From contig DASXUN010000004.1 of the NCBI GenBank assembly GCA_036504815.1, forward strand, positions 124,001 through 188,000: a stretch of DNA of 64,000 nt, written 5' to 3'. The notes below the pieces were generated by a model. It was given only the letters and a program-made list of their open reading frames with translations. It was not told the DNA's origin and searched no databases. Both the position numbers and the translations under genes were made by a program. Every line of letters begins with the position of its first letter. Position 1 is the first letter of the stretch. The stretch is from Gemmatimonadaceae bacterium (GTDB lineage Bacteria; Gemmatimonadota; Gemmatimonadetes; Gemmatimonadales; Gemmatimonadaceae). Below are positions 1 to 10,720 of this stretch, one piece after another.

Positions 1-79
1 CACGGGCGGCCGCCGCCGCATCCGGAACAGTGGTGAGGCCGAGGCATCGAACGCGCCGTCCTGGCTCGAAGCCAACGCC

Positions 80-514
80 GTGCGCATCCGGTGGGCGACG
101 TGGATTGGCATCGCGCTGATCGCCATTCGCCTCATCGCGCCGCGCCCCGACGGCTGGCGCCGCTGGAGTGACGCGGCGCAGGCGCTCACCGACGTGGAAC
201 AGGCTCGCACCGCGTCGCTGATGTACTATCAGGCCGCTGGCCGCCAGTGGCCGGCGCCGGGGCGGCCGGGCGTCGCGCCGGCCGGACTGCTCCCGTACCT
301 GCCGGGGGACGTCGCCTTTGCGCGCCCGCGCTACCGGCTGGCCTGGGAGTACGCCGCCGACACCCTCAGCGGCGCGCGGGTCATCGGCATCAGCGTCATC
401 GGCGACGACCCGCGCCTCGCCCAGACGATGGCACGTCGCGCCCCGGCGGGGATGCCATTTGTGGTGAGCGGGCATCGCTTCGTGGCCCTGATCGCGTCGG
501 CCCCAGGGCGTTAG
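80..514 (+). CDS. Small pilin-like membrane-anchored protein (hypothetical)
   Basis: A 144-residue protein with one hydrophobic segment near the N-terminus (residues about 7-20), then a helical stretch rich in Ala/Gln and a Pro/Gly-rich domain with the string LLPYLPGDVAFARPRYRL. This arrangement of N-terminal membrane helix and small C-terminal domain resembles type II secretion or type IV pseudopilins, but the prepilin-peptidase motif (G-FTLIE) is missing, so the assignment is inferred. The GTG at 80 is used as start; the frame stays open to the window edge, so the protein may begin further left. Another frame closes with TGA at 34-36, which may be the end of an upstream gene. The stop is followed by a terminator-like hairpin at 541-571. 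Confidence 0.5.
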   Translation: MRIRWATWIGIALIAIRLIAPRPDGWRRWSDAAQALTDVEQARTASLMYYQAAGRQWPAPGRPGVAPAGLLPYLPGDVAFARPRYRLAWEYAADTLSGARVIGISVIGDDPRLAQTMARRAPAGMPFVVSGHRFVALIASAPGR

Positions 515-540
515 GCTCAGCCCCCACGAAGTGCCCCAGA

Positions 541-571
541 CGCAAAACGGCCGGTCCAGTTGGACCGGCCG
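541..571 (-). terminator. Rho-independent terminator of the tRNA-fMet gene
   Basis: A perfect 10-bp stem (548-557 with 562-571) around a 4-base loop; read on the minus strand it is followed by TTTT. A few more outer pairs extend it. It lies 10 bases beyond the 3' end of the tRNA on the minus strand, where a terminator is expected. It may also stop transcripts arriving from the small protein gene on the plus strand. Confidence 0.8.
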
Positions 572-581
572 CTTGCGTTGA

Positions 582-655
<74 letters not shown>

Positions 656-666
656 TCGATGAAAGA

Positions 667-695
667 ATAGTAAACGGTGTGGAATGCTAGGGCAA
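667..695 (-). promoter_or_regulatory. Sigma70-type promoter for tRNA-fMet
   Basis: On the minus strand, TTGCCC (690-695) and TACTAT (667-672) are separated by exactly 17 bases. Transcription would start within a few bases of the mature tRNA 5' end at 655. The -35 box directly abuts the C-rich array at 698-788. Confidence 0.55.
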
Positions 696-697
696 GA

Positions 698-788
698 CGA
701 TTGAGGATATGGAATTCGGATCGGGATTGAGGATCGCGACTGAGGACGGCGATTGGCGATTCGGCCGTCCGCCATCGGCCATCGGCCA
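698..788. repeat. Short-period array between ftsB and tRNA-fMet
   Basis: Read on the minus strand (direction of both flanking genes) the stretch begins with G-rich units of the form GATGGCCGATGGCC right after the ftsB stop. It then changes to C-rich units (AATCGCC, GATCCTCAATC, CCGAATTCC) that end at the tRNA promoter. The two halves are partly complementary. The C-rich core is shared with the arrays before eno and purH. Confidence 0.7.
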
Positions 789-1112
789 TCACTTGCCCTT
801 ATCCGAATCCTCCGCAAACCGGTACAGCATCTCCTTCTCCCCCTTCACCATCCCGAACTCCTCGCGCGCCAGGCGCTCCTGCACCAGCGGGTCGGTCTCG
901 ATGGATTTCTTCCATCGCGACAGGCTGTCCACCTGGCGCTGCAACGAGTCTACTTCGTGGCGCAAGACGGCCAGGCGTCGGCTCTGGCGGACGAGATCCG
1001 TCGTGCCGTATTCCCCGCCCTGCACCGCGAAGTAGGCCACGCCGAGCGCGACGACCGCCATCGCGATGAGGGCGGCCGGAGACTTCCGGGAGGAGGCTTT
1101 CCTGGGCGGCAT
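789..1112 (-). CDS. ftsB: FtsB/DivIC-type septum formation initiator
   Basis: A 107-residue bitopic protein with a basic N-terminus, one membrane helix (residues about 11-29) and a periplasmic heptad-patterned coiled coil (about 40-70), followed by a short acidic tail. This is the FtsB/DivIC layout and size; these proteins bridge early and late divisome components with FtsL and FtsQ. Position directly after enolase is the classical bacterial arrangement and strengthens the call. A strong hairpin (1135-1166) lies in the 81-base gap behind eno, so the gene may be read both by readthrough and from its own start. The ATG start at 1112 is the first in frame. Confidence 0.85.
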   Translation of the reverse strand: MPPRKASSRKSPAALIAMAVVALGVAYFAVQGGEYGTTDLVRQSRRLAVLRHEVDSLQRQVDSLSRWKKSIETDPLVQERLAREEFGMVKGEKEMLYRFAEDSDKGK

Positions 1113-1134
1113 AGGGCATGTAACAGACGATCAA

Positions 1135-1166
1135 CCCCGGCCGCCTGATACCACAGGCGGCCGGGG
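1135..1166. terminator. Perfect hairpin between eno and ftsB
   Basis: A 13-bp uninterrupted stem (1135-1147 with 1154-1166) and a 6-base loop. It lies after the eno stop on the minus strand. The tail is only weakly T-rich (TTGATC), so it may act as a partial terminator or a 3'-end stabiliser rather than a full stop. Confidence 0.6.
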
Positions 1167-1193
1167 TGCGCGAAATGCCGGATCGAACGGCCG

Positions 1194-2545
<1,352 letters not shown>

Positions 2546-2587
2546 CGATTACGGCGCGGCGGCCGCGCCATCCTTCTGCACCGAAAC

Positions 2588-3355
2588 TTAAGCGTTCGCC
2601 GGGATTCCCGCTCTCTCGGGGAGCGCCGAAATGCCGTACTCCTGCATCAGGCACTCCCCGATGCGCCGCTTGGCCTCGGCGGCCAAGGTGTCCCGGTCTT
2701 CGTAGAACCGTCCCTTCGTGTCCATCGGCGGCAGGAAATGCAGGTCGATGCGTCCGGGGCGGATGAGCACGGATCCCTTGGGCTGCACCTCGATCGTGCC
2801 GTGGATGGCCACCGGCACGATGGGCGCCTGCGACTCGATGGCCAGCACGAACGCCCCCTTCTTGAACTGGCGCAGCGTGTACGCCGGGCCGCGCGTGCCT
2901 TCGGGAAAGAGGATGACGCTCGCCCCGCCCTCGATGGCGGCGCCGGCCTGATGGATGGACGCGCGCGCGCGGGACTGATTCTGGCGCTCGATGGGGATCA
3001 TCCCGGCGTATCGCATGGCGGGCCCGAAGAGCGGAATGCGGAACAGTTCGGCCTTGGCCACGAACTTGAACCAGCGCAGGTGCGCGGCCATCGCAAAGAC
3101 GTCGAACCAGCTGACGTGATTGCCCACGAAGATGTGCCGGTCGCCGAACCGGTGTTCGCCGCCGTGCACCACCACCTTGGCGCCGGCCGCCCACAGCAGC
3201 AGGCGCGACCAGACTCGGGGCGCCATGTCGAAGACCGATCCGGGGTGGTCCTTCAGGCCGAGCATCCCCGCGATGATCACCGAGCCGGCGATGATGGGCG
3301 TCGCGACGAGGATCATCGCGTACGTCAGAATGGTCCGGATGAGGGCGACGATCAT
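2588..3355 (-). CDS. plsC: 1-acyl-sn-glycerol-3-phosphate acyltransferase
   Basis: A 255-residue inner-membrane acyltransferase that adds the second acyl chain to lysophosphatidate. The HX4D catalytic motif NHVSWFD is at residues about 79-85 and the substrate-binding FPEGTRG at about 150-156. A hydrophobic N-terminal segment (about 1-30) anchors it in the membrane. The start codon overlaps the stop of thiL by four bases (ATGA, 3352-3355), so translation is likely coupled. Confidence 0.93.
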   Translation of the reverse strand: MIVALIRTILTYAMILVATPIIAGSVIIAGMLGLKDHPGSVFDMAPRVWSRLLLWAAGAKVVVHGGEHRFGDRHIFVGNHVSWFDVFAMAAHLRWFKFVAKAELFRIPLFGPAMRYAGMIPIERQNQSRARASIHQAGAAIEGGASVILFPEGTRGPAYTLRQFKKGAFVLAIESQAPIVPVAIHGTIEVQPKGSVLIRPGRIDLHFLPPMDTKGRFYEDRDTLAAEAKRRIGECLMQEYGISALPERAGIPANA

Positions 3356-4308
3356 ACGACGGGAAAGTGATCGTGGCCGCGTGGCAGCGTGACGTGCACG
3401 CCCTGGCGGCGCGTGTCCACCGCCGGTTCGCCGGACAGCGGCGGCACCGCGGCGCCGATGCAGGTCAGCGGAATCCCGAACGCACGCTCAAACGCCTTCA
3501 CGTCGAGCGAGGCGGGAGCGGTGACGAGCAGTTCATACTCCTCGCCACTCTGCGCCGCCTCCTCAACCGTCGCGCCGGCGATCGTCGGGAGCCGGTCGAG
3601 ATTCACCACCAACTGCACGCCGCCGGCGGCCGCCAGATGTCCGGCGTCGGACGTGAGCCCGTCGCTGATGTCGAGTCCGGCGGTGGCCCCATGCTCGACG
3701 AGCCAGCGCGCCGGTGCAAATCGCGCGACGGGGCGCGCAAATCGTTCGCGGGCCTCGGCGCTCGGCGCGGCACCCGACTCCCACGCCCGCAGCGCGACGA
3801 GCGGACCGCCCAGCCGTCCGGTCACCCAGAGCGCATCGCCGGGACGCGCGCCGCGGCGCGAGAGCGGTGTGGCCGCGTGCCCGACGACGGTGAGCGTCAT
3901 CGACAACTCGTGGCCGCGCGAAAGGTCGCCGCCGACGATGTGCGCGCCGGCCGCGCGCACGGCGTCGCCAATGCCGTCGCAGATGCGCAGGAAATCACCG
4001 CGCCACGCCTCGGGAAGCGTCATCGCGATGGCGACGCCCATCGGCGTGGCCGCCATCGCCGCGAGGTCGCTGAGCGCAGCGGTCGTCGCGCGATAGCCAA
4101 GCTCCTCGGGGGTGAGCCACGGCCGGCGGAAATGCACCCCTTCCACCGCGGTATCCACACTGAGCACGAGCTTCTCGCCCGGCGGCACGTCGAGCACGGC
4201 ACAGTCATCGCCCACGCCGGAAGCGAGCGCGCCCCAGCGCTCGAGCGCCGCCGAGATGACGTCGAACTCGCCGCCGTAGCCGAGGGGAATGTGCCGCAGG
4301 TGGGTCAT
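3352..4308 (-). CDS. thiL: Thiamine-monophosphate kinase
   Basis: A 318-residue kinase of the PurM/ThiL superfamily that phosphorylates thiamine monophosphate to the cofactor thiamine diphosphate. Visible motifs are GDDCAVLDVPPGEKL and SVDTAVEGVHF near the N-terminus (metal and ATP binding), GGDLSRG in the middle, and GLDISDGLTSD. Length is typical. No TPP riboswitch is seen upstream, fitting a salvage-type kinase inside a mixed operon. It overlaps plsC and lies 15 bases after the propeller gene. Confidence 0.93.
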   Translation of the reverse strand: MTHLRHIPLGYGGEFDVISAALERWGALASGVGDDCAVLDVPPGEKLVLSVDTAVEGVHFRRPWLTPEELGYRATTAALSDLAAMAATPMGVAIAMTLPEAWRGDFLRICDGIGDAVRAAGAHIVGGDLSRGHELSMTLTVVGHAATPLSRRGARPGDALWVTGRLGGPLVALRAWESGAAPSAEARERFARPVARFAPARWLVEHGATAGLDISDGLTSDAGHLAAAGGVQLVVNLDRLPTIAGATVEEAAQSGEEYELLVTAPASLDVKAFERAFGIPLTCIGAAVPPLSGEPAVDTRRQGVHVTLPRGHDHFPVV

Positions 4309-4323
4309 GCGTGAAGGTCGCGA

Positions 4324-5862
4324 TCAGGGAAAGAGGCCGTCGGCGCCGCGTCGCACGCGGACCACGCCGCCCAGCGTACCGATCCAGGCGTAGGGACCAT
4401 CGAGCAGGATGCTCGTGACCACATCGGGAAGATCGCTCCCCACGCGCAGGATGCGCGACCCCCCAGTGGCGCGATCGACCGCCAGCACGCCGAACGCGCC
4501 GCCGGCCCAGACGGTGCGCGCGTCGGCGGCAAGCGTTTCGATGGCACCGACCGAACGCCAGGCGACGGCGGGCCACGGCTCGCGCCACGCCCCATCGCGC
4601 AGCGAGAAGGTCAGCACGGCATCGGAGAGCGCGACGAAGACCAGCGAGTCGGCGCCCGCGAGCGCGCGCACGGGCTGACGCAGGCGGGGTTGCGCGGCGG
4701 CCGCGGCGGGGCGCACGAACTGGTCGCCGGCGTGCGGCGCGCGCAGGACGAGCCCGTCGTCGGTACCGACCCACAGCGTGTCGCCCGTCGAGAGCAGCGC
4801 ACGCACCGCCACGCCCGGGAGGCCGCCAAGCGTCACGAGGCTTCCGCGGCCCTCGGTGGAGTCGGTGTCGAGGAAGGCGAGGCCGCGTTCGGTGCCCACC
4901 CAGACGCCGTCGCCGCGCGCCAGGATGCTGAGCACCACATCACTCGGCAGGCCCGCCAGTGGCGTGACGGCCCGCACGCCAGCGCCATTCATGGGCAACC
5001 GGAAGAGTCCGCGCGTGGTGCCCATCCAGATCGTGCCGGCCCGCACGTCGAGTGAAGTGGCGCGCGCGCCCCCGAAGCTGCGCCGCGCTTCGTCGTCGAG
5101 CCAGCGCCACTGCTGCAGGTCGTTGGTGGCGAAGGTGACGGCGAGGCGCGGCTCCACGCCGCGCGATGCGGGCGCCATCCAGATGCCGTCGGCGGCGCGG
5201 GCCAGCGCCCCTGCCCCGCCGGCCGCGAGGCCGAACGGCTGCGGCGTGGCCTGGTTGAAGAGCGGATCCACCTGGAAGAGCCCGCCGCCATTGGTGCCGA
5301 GCCAGACTTCGGTGCGATCCGGAGCGCGCGCGCCGGCGATGACGGAAAAGCTCTGGAGCGCGTCGTCGCGCGTGAGCAGACGGCCAAACGATTCAACCGA
5401 TGGAAACTCGCGATACACCTCCTGCAGCGATGAGAGGCGCAGGCGCGCCGGCAGCGCGCCGCCGGGCGCACGCGCCACGAAGCCGGTGAGCGGCTGCAGC
5501 GTCCACGCCCCCAGTTGCGTGATCAGCCACGCGCTCTCGTCGGCCGGGTCGATGGCGATGCGCCGCACGAGCGACGGATCGAACCCGCCGTCGCGCGTGA
5601 ACGGCGGAAGCCAGGCGCGCCGATCGCGGTCGTAGACGATGATCGCGTCGAGCGTGGCGGCGTAGATGAATCGCCGCGACACACCGATGGCGTGGACGAT
5701 CGTCCCGCGCGTGACGGTCACGCGATCCTCGCGAAGGATGGCGCCGGCGAGTCCGCGGCGCGGTGCCACCGCGCCGTAGGTGCCGGGAGGCGGCGGCCCG
5801 CAACTGCTCGACGCGGCGGCCCACAGCGGTGCGGTGATCAGCAGCAGTGCGCGCGCGTTCAC
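4324..5862 (-). CDS. Beta-propeller lipoprotein (sensor-propeller-like repeats)
   Basis: A 512-residue protein with an N-terminal lipoprotein signal (lipobox ASSSC, then GPPPP). The body is made of repeats of the type DGVWVGTERGL, DTLWVGTDDGL, IWMGTTRGLFRL and YAWIGTLGGVVRV, the blade pattern of the ligand-binding propeller found in hybrid two-component sensors. Here no kinase or membrane output domain follows, so it is probably an exported stand-alone propeller. The GTG at 5862 is chosen because it overlaps the nnrD stop in GTGA and begins the signal peptide; longer in-frame starts run into nnrD. Ligand unknown. Confidence 0.72.
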   Translation of the reverse strand: MNARALLLITAPLWAAASSSCGPPPPGTYGAVAPRRGLAGAILREDRVTVTRGTIVHAIGVSRRFIYAATLDAIIVYDRDRRAWLPPFTRDGGFDPSLVRRIAIDPADESAWLITQLGAWTLQPLTGFVARAPGGALPARLRLSSLQEVYREFPSVESFGRLLTRDDALQSFSVIAGARAPDRTEVWLGTNGGGLFQVDPLFNQATPQPFGLAAGGAGALARAADGIWMAPASRGVEPRLAVTFATNDLQQWRWLDDEARRSFGGARATSLDVRAGTIWMGTTRGLFRLPMNGAGVRAVTPLAGLPSDVVLSILARGDGVWVGTERGLAFLDTDSTEGRGSLVTLGGLPGVAVRALLSTGDTLWVGTDDGLVLRAPHAGDQFVRPAAAAAQPRLRQPVRALAGADSLVFVALSDAVLTFSLRDGAWREPWPAVAWRSVGAIETLAADARTVWAGGAFGVLAVDRATGGSRILRVGSDLPDVVTSILLDGPYAWIGTLGGVVRVRRGADGLFP

Positions 5863-7397
5863 CGTTCGCCGACCGCGGACAGTTCGGCAAGCACGTACGC
5901 CGCTCGCGGCGGCTCGACGAACAGCCACGCCTCGCGCAGCGCGGCGAGCACGTCATCCAGCGTCACGCCGCGAATGGCGCCATTGGGCGCGGCCAGCTCG
6001 GCGGCGCGTCCGTGGACCCAGGCCGCTGCACCGCCCGCGTGCAGCGCGTCGTCGCACTGTGCCATCAGCGTGACGGCAATGCCGGCCAGAATGTCCCCGC
6101 TCCCGCCCTGCCCCAGCACCGGCGTGCCGCTCGCGCTCACGACGCAGCGGCCGTCGGGGGCACCGATGATCGTGGGGACGCCCTTGAGCAGGACCGTTGC
6201 TCCCGTTGCGCGCGCCAGCTCGCCAGCGACGTCGAAGCGCGTGGCATTCACCGTCGCGGCATCGGCTCCGGCCAGACGCGCGAACTCCAGCGGGTGCGGC
6301 GTCAGCAGGGCGCGGCGAGCGCCGATGAGCGCGGCGAACGCCGCCGGCTCCCCTTCGTACGCGTTGAGCGCGTCCGCATCAATGACCACCGGCCCGTCGC
6401 CGTTCCGCACGCAGCGCTCGATGAGCGGTTGGACATGCTCGCCGCGTCCGAGTCCGGGGCCAATGAGCAAGGCATCGGCCCACACCCGAATGGCCGCGGC
6501 CTCGGCATCGTTCCGCGGCCACGCGGCGGCGAGCGCCTCGGGGAGCGTGCGCTGCACGAGGTCCACGTTCTCCGGATCGACGACCAGCTTCACCAGGCCA
6601 ACGCCACTGCGCAGCGCGGCGCGGCCAGCGAGGATCACCGCCCCCGCCATGCCGCGCGCACCGCCGACGATCGCGACCTTCTTGCGGGCGCCCTTATGCG
6701 CATCGGCCGCGATGCGCGGCACGACCTCGCGCACCCACGCCGCGTCGGCCAGCACGGGCGCGCCATCGGCGAAGTCCGCGTGGGCGCCGAGGCCGATATC
6801 CACGACGACAATGGCGCCGCACCAGTCGCGGGCCACCAGATGGCCGCGCTTGATCGTGCCGAACGTGACGGTGAGGTCGGCGCGGGGGGCGCCCGGATGG
6901 GCGCCCGTGGCGGCGTCGAGCCCACTGGGAACGTCGAGCGCCACGACGAACGCGCCGCCACCGCGCGCCGCGCTGATGGTCTCGCATGCCGCGGCGATCT
7001 CGCCGCGCGGCGCGCCCCGCGCCCCGGTGCCGAGGAGGCCATCGACCACCACGCCGGGCGAGCCGTGATGCATCGGCGCGTGCGACACCGACAGCATCGC
7101 CGCGTCCTTTGCGGCGCGCGCGTCATCGGTGCGCGGTGGCTCGATCTCGCGCACCCGCACCGGCACACCCTGCGCCGCGAGCAGGCCGGCCACGACCCAG
7201 GCATCGCCGCCGTTGTTGCCGCCGCCGGCATAGATCTCGACGCCCTCGCCGGCGCGTGCGCCGGCGAACCGCATCAGCTCGGCGGTCGCCGCGCGTCCCG
7301 CCGCCTGCATCAGGGCGCGCGACGGCGTGCCCGCCGCGATGGCCCGAGCATCACGCTCGGCTGCCTGCGCCGCGGTAACCACTCGCACGGGGGTCAT
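5859..7397 (-). CDS. nnr: Bifunctional NAD(P)H-hydrate epimerase/dehydratase
   Basis: A 512-residue metabolite-repair enzyme that epimerises and dehydrates damaged NAD(P)H hydrates. The N-terminal YjeF_N epimerase domain (about 1-210) carries GGGNNGGDAWVVAGLL. The C-terminal ADP-dependent dehydratase domain (about 225-500) has KKVAIVGGARGMAG, LLTPHPLEFARL and the GQGGSGDILAG active-site loop. The ATG at 7397 gives the family N-terminus (VVTAAQAAERD); the open frame extends further but only with unlike sequence. It follows the Minf_1886 gene by 13 bases and overlaps the propeller gene by four. Confidence 0.93.
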   Translation of the reverse strand: MTPVRVVTAAQAAERDARAIAAGTPSRALMQAAGRAATAELMRFAGARAGEGVEIYAGGGNNGGDAWVVAGLLAAQGVPVRVREIEPPRTDDARAAKDAAMLSVSHAPMHHGSPGVVVDGLLGTGARGAPRGEIAAACETISAARGGGAFVVALDVPSGLDAATGAHPGAPRADLTVTFGTIKRGHLVARDWCGAIVVVDIGLGAHADFADGAPVLADAAWVREVVPRIAADAHKGARKKVAIVGGARGMAGAVILAGRAALRSGVGLVKLVVDPENVDLVQRTLPEALAAAWPRNDAEAAAIRVWADALLIGPGLGRGEHVQPLIERCVRNGDGPVVIDADALNAYEGEPAAFAALIGARRALLTPHPLEFARLAGADAATVNATRFDVAGELARATGATVLLKGVPTIIGAPDGRCVVSASGTPVLGQGGSGDILAGIAVTLMAQCDDALHAGGAAAWVHGRAAELAAPNGAIRGVTLDDVLAALREAWLFVEPPRAAYVLAELSAVGER

Positions 7398-7410
7398 GGT
7401 CAGGGTGCGG

Positions 7411-7797
7411 TCAGCTGACCGCGGCGGCGTTCCACGGATAGTTGCGGTCGAAGACGGCCGCAAATTCGAAGAGATCCACGAAATCGTCGCGGCTGTCCGT
7501 GGGCTGCGCGAGGAGCAGGCCCAGGTCGACGAGCGCAAAGACGATGTCGCCGAAATCCGCGGTGGTGGTCACCCCCCAGTGCTCGAGCACGAGGCGCGAG
7601 AGCACGCCATAGCGCTCGAGCGCGAGGTCGCGGCAGGCATCCGCCAGTTCGCGCCCCGAGAGGTGTCGACGCTCCGATTGCCGCGCCTGCGCGTACTCCA
7701 GCGCGGAGAGCACGAAGAGGAAGGCGTGTTCGTCGAACCGCGGTTCGCGAACGCGAATGCGGTCCATGACTCCTTCACGAAACGCCAGCTCGGACAC
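7411..7797 (-). CDS. Minf_1886 family protein
   Basis: A 128-residue soluble protein recognisable by ALEYAQARQSERRHLSG, RDLALERYG, VLEHWGV and DFGDIVFALVDLGLL. These match the conserved pattern of the uncharacterised Minf_1886 family, common in Verrucomicrobia, Planctomycetes and Gemmatimonadota. Length is usual for the family. Function is not known. It sits between glyA and nnr on the same strand, 59 and 13 bases away, so it is presumably co-transcribed with housekeeping genes. Confidence 0.8.
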   Translation of the reverse strand: MSELAFREGVMDRIRVREPRFDEHAFLFVLSALEYAQARQSERRHLSGRELADACRDLALERYGVLSRLVLEHWGVTTTADFGDIVFALVDLGLLLAQPTDSRDDFVDLFEFAAVFDRNYPWNAAAVS

Positions 7798-7856
7798 TCC
7801 CTATCCTCCCTCGAGACCCCTACAAAATGCACCCGCGGGAACGGCGGAAGGTAGCC

Positions 7857-9146
7857 CTACACCCCCGCCTTCACTCCCGGATAGAGCGGGAACTCCGCCG
7901 TCAACGCGCGCACCTTCTCGCGCACCCGCGCGTGCGTGGCGGGATCCTCAGGCGCCTGCAGCACCTCGTCAATCAGTTCGGCCACGCGCTCCATCTCGGC
8001 CGTCCCCATCCCGCGCGTCGTGAGCGCGGGGGTGCCGAGGCGGATGCCGCTCGTCACGAACGGCGACTGCGTCTCGCGCGGCACGGTGTTCTTGTTCACC
8101 GTGATCCCCGCCTTGTCGAGCGCCTGCTCGGCCAGCTTGCCGGTGAGGTTCTTGTTGCGCAGGTCCACGAGGAGCAGGTGGTTGTCGGTGCCGCCGCTCA
8201 CGATGTGGTAGCCGCGCTTGGCGAGCGCGCCGGCGAGCGTGCGGGCGTTATCGACCACGCGCTGGGCATACACCTTGAAGTCGTCCTGCAGCGCCTCGCC
8301 GAACGCCACCGCCTTGGCGGCGATGCAGTGCTCGAGCGGTCCGCCCTGCGTGCCGGGAAAGACGGCCTTGTCGACCGTCTTCGCATGCTCGGCCTTGCAC
8401 AGGATCATCCCGCCGCGCGGCCCGCGCAGCGTCTTGTGCGTGGTCGTCGTGACGACGTCGGCGTGCGGGATGGGCGACGGATACACTCCGGCGGCCACGA
8501 GCCCCGCGAAGTGCGCCATGTCCACCATCAGGATGGCGCCCACCTTCCTGGCGATCTCTGCGAACTTCGCAAAATCGAGGTGGCGCGAGTAGGCCGAGTA
8601 GCCCGCGATGATCATCTTCGGCTTGTGCTCGAGCGCCAGCGCCTCGACCTCGTTCATGTCGATCAGCCCCTGCTCGTTCACGCCGTAGGCGACGATCTTG
8701 TACATCAGGCCGGAGAAGTTCACCGGCGAGCCGTGCGTGAGATGCCCGCCCATCGAGAGGTTCAGGCCGAGCACGGTGTCGCCCGGCTTGAGGAAGGCGA
8801 GGTAGACGGCGGCGTTGGCCTGGGCCCCCGCGTGCGGTTGCACATTGGCGTGGTCGGCGCCGAAGAGCTTCTTGGCGCGATCGATGGCCAGCTGCTCCAC
8901 CTTGTCCACCACTTCGCAGCCGCCGTAGTAGCGCTTGCCGGGCAGCCCCTCGGCGTACTTGTTGGTCAGCGGCGAACCGAGCGCTTCGAGCACGGCGGGC
9001 GAGACGAAGTTCTCGCTGGCGATGAGCTCGAGCCCGTCACTCTGGCGCGCAATCTCCTCCTCGATGTAGCCGGCGAGTTCCGGATCCTGCGCGCGCAGTG
9101 CGTCCCCCGGCGGACAGCGGTCCCACGACATCCATGACTGGCTCAC
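7857..9146 (-). CDS. glyA: Serine hydroxymethyltransferase
   Basis: A PLP enzyme of about 429 residues interconverting serine and glycine while charging tetrahydrofolate. Motifs include [41 protein letters not shown] and the PLP-lysine segment [16 protein letters not shown]. The GTG at 9146 is preferred: it overlaps the rpiB stop (GTGA) and has AGGAGG four bases upstream. An ATG at 9131 is the alternative and would give 424 residues. It is the third gene of the leucine dehydrogenase-rpiB-glyA run. Confidence 0.96.
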   Translation of the reverse strand: MSQSWMSWDRCPPGDALRAQDPELAGYIEEEIARQSDGLELIASENFVSPAVLEALGSPLTNKYAEGLPGKRYYGGCEVVDKVEQLAIDRAKKLFGADHANVQPHAGAQANAAVYLAFLKPGDTVLGLNLSMGGHLTHGSPVNFSGLMYKIVAYGVNEQGLIDMNEVEALALEHKPKMIIAGYSAYSRHLDFAKFAEIARKVGAILMVDMAHFAGLVAAGVYPSPIPHADVVTTTTHKTLRGPRGGMILCKAEHAKTVDKAVFPGTQGGPLEHCIAAKAVAFGEALQDDFKVYAQRVVDNARTLAGALAKRGYHIVSGGTDNHLLLVDLRNKNLTGKLAEQALDKAGITVNKNTVPRETQSPFVTSGIRLGTPALTTRGMGTAEMERVAELIDEVLQAPEDPATHARVREKVRALTAEFPLYPGVKAGV

Positions 9147-9592
9147 TGCTCCTCCTCGCGCTCGATCTTTTCGACGCGGCGTTCGTGCCGGCCGCCCTCG
9201 AAGGGCGTGTCCAGCCAGGTCTTGAGAATGTCCACGCCCTCGGCGTCGCTGATGCAGCGTGCCGGCAGGACGAGGATGTTGGCATCGTTGTGCAGCCGCG
9301 CCAGCGCGGCCACTTCGGTGTTCCACGCCACCGCGGCGCGCACGTGCGGATGGCGGTTGGCGGCGTACGCCATGCCCAGCCCCGTGCCGCACAGCAGCAC
9401 GCCGCGCCGAGCCTTCCCCGTCTCCACCTCGCGCGCGACGGGATGCGCGTAGTCCGGATAGTCCACGGACGCCGCCGAATGCGTGCCGACGTCCTCCACC
9501 GCAAAGCCGAGTTCCGTGAGCACGGCCTTGAGCTTCTCCTTCAGCTCGAAGCCCGCGTGATCGGCGCCAATGGGAATCCGCTCCTTGCTCAT
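9143..9592 (-). CDS. rpiB: Ribose-5-phosphate isomerase B
   Basis: A 149-residue isomerase of the RpiB/LacAB family converting ribose-5-phosphate and ribulose-5-phosphate. It shows [14 protein letters not shown] at the N-terminus, [10 protein letters not shown], and [21 protein letters not shown] with the catalytic Cys68 and following phosphate-binding residues. The ATG at 9592 overlaps the upstream stop in ATGA, and its own stop overlaps the glyA start. The short charged C-terminal tail (RREEEQ-like) supplies the glyA ribosome binding site. Confidence 0.95.
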   Translation of the reverse strand: MSKERIPIGADHAGFELKEKLKAVLTELGFAVEDVGTHSAASVDYPDYAHPVAREVETGKARRGVLLCGTGLGMAYAANRHPHVRAAVAWNTEVAALARLHNDANILVLPARCISDAEGVDILKTWLDTPFEGGRHERRVEKIEREEEQ

Positions 9593-10665
9593 GACTTGCG
9601 CGGCCACTGCGGCCAGGTCTTCACCAGCCCGCGGATCGCGGCGATCCGCTGCTCGGCGAGCTTGTCGGCCGCGAGGTAGGAGAGGATGCCCTGGTCCTTC
9701 GAGATCTGGTAGACGCTCAGCATCGTATCGAAGATCTCGTCGGCCTTTCGCAGCGCGCGTTCGCGCGTCCAGCCGGCGACTTCGCCGTACACATTGATGA
9801 CGCCGCCGGCGTTGGCGACGAAATCCGGCCCGTACAGGATGCCGCGCTTCTCCACCGCCTCGCCGTGCTTGGCGGGGACGAGCAGCTGGTTGTTGGCGCC
9901 GCCGCAGACGATCTCGACGTTGAGCCTGGGGATCGTGTCGTCGTTGAGGATCGCTCCCAGGGCGCAGGGGGCGAAGATGTCGCCCTTCGCCGAGAAGATG
10001 GCGTCGCCCTCGACCGCCGTGGCGCCGAACTCCTTGACCATTGCCTGCACCTTCTCGGGGCGAATGTCGGTGACCACCAGCTTGGCCCCCGCCTTGTGCA
10101 GCTCGGCGCAGAGATAGTGGCCGACGTTGCCGACGCCCTGCACGATGACCGTCCGGCCGGTGAGGTCGGACGAGCCCCACTTGAACTGCGCCGACGCCTG
10201 AATGGCGCGGAAGACGCCGCGCGCCGTCACCGGCGACGGGTCGCCCGACTTGTTGGCAAGACCGGCGACGTACTCCGTCTCCATATGGACGAAGTCCATG
10301 TCGGCGGTGCTCGTGCCCACATCCTCCGCCGTCACGTACCGCCCGCCGAGTGACTCGACGAAGCGACCGTGCGCGCGGAAGATCAGCTCGCGGTTGGCCG
10401 TGCGGTTGTCGCCGATGATGACCGACTTGCCACCGCCCAGGTTGAGGCCGGCGACGGCGTTCTTGTATGTCATCCCGCGCGCGAGACGCAGCGCGTCGGT
10501 GATGGCTTCCTCGTCCGAGATGTAGTTCCAGAAGCGCGTCCCGCCGAGGGCGGGGCCGAGCGTGGTGTCGTGGATGGCAATGATGCCGCGGTATCCGGCC
10601 GACTTGTCCTGGCAGAGGACCACCTGTTCGTGGCCCATGTCGGACATGGTATCGAAGATCTTCAT
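9589..10665 (-). CDS. Leucine/valine-type amino acid dehydrogenase
   Basis: A 358-residue member of the Glu/Leu/Phe/Val dehydrogenase superfamily, oxidatively deaminating branched-chain amino acids with NAD. The catalytic segment [17 protein letters not shown] carries Lys68 and Lys80, and the nucleotide-binding [14 protein letters not shown] follows around residue 175. Size and sequence favour leucine dehydrogenase over the larger glutamate dehydrogenases; exact substrate preference cannot be read here. It heads the minus-strand run and is preceded by a seven-base-period C-rich array. Confidence 0.88.
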   Translation of the reverse strand: MKIFDTMSDMGHEQVVLCQDKSAGYRGIIAIHDTTLGPALGGTRFWNYISDEEAITDALRLARGMTYKNAVAGLNLGGGKSVIIGDNRTANRELIFRAHGRFVESLGGRYVTAEDVGTSTADMDFVHMETEYVAGLANKSGDPSPVTARGVFRAIQASAQFKWGSSDLTGRTVIVQGVGNVGHYLCAELHKAGAKLVVTDIRPEKVQAMVKEFGATAVEGDAIFSAKGDIFAPCALGAILNDDTIPRLNVEIVCGGANNQLLVPAKHGEAVEKRGILYGPDFVANAGGVINVYGEVAGWTRERALRKADEIFDTMLSVYQISKDQGILSYLAADKLAEQRIAAIRGLVKTWPQWPRKS

Positions 10666-10673
10666 GGGGGAGA

Positions 10674-10720
10674 GTGACGGTGGACGGTAGACGGAGGACG
10701 GTGGACGGTGGACGGTGACC
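10674..10720 (-). repeat. Heptamer array upstream of the leucine dehydrogenase gene
   Basis: On the plus strand this is about six tandem copies of a 7-base unit GGTGGAC with single-base changes. On the coding strand it reads as C-rich CCGTCCA units ending about 9 bases before the ATG at 10665. The units never align with codons of the downstream gene because they lie wholly in the leader. Confidence 0.85.

Noticed and set aside
509..515. attC core GTTAGGC at the end of the first gene
   Set aside because: A single heptamer with no complementary RYYYAAC partner or arms; chance occurrence. The same applies to GTTAGAC near 13831 and 21889.
4309..4323. TPP riboswitch before thiL
   Set aside because: The gap upstream of thiL is only 15 bases and the preceding gene shows no THI-box sequence.
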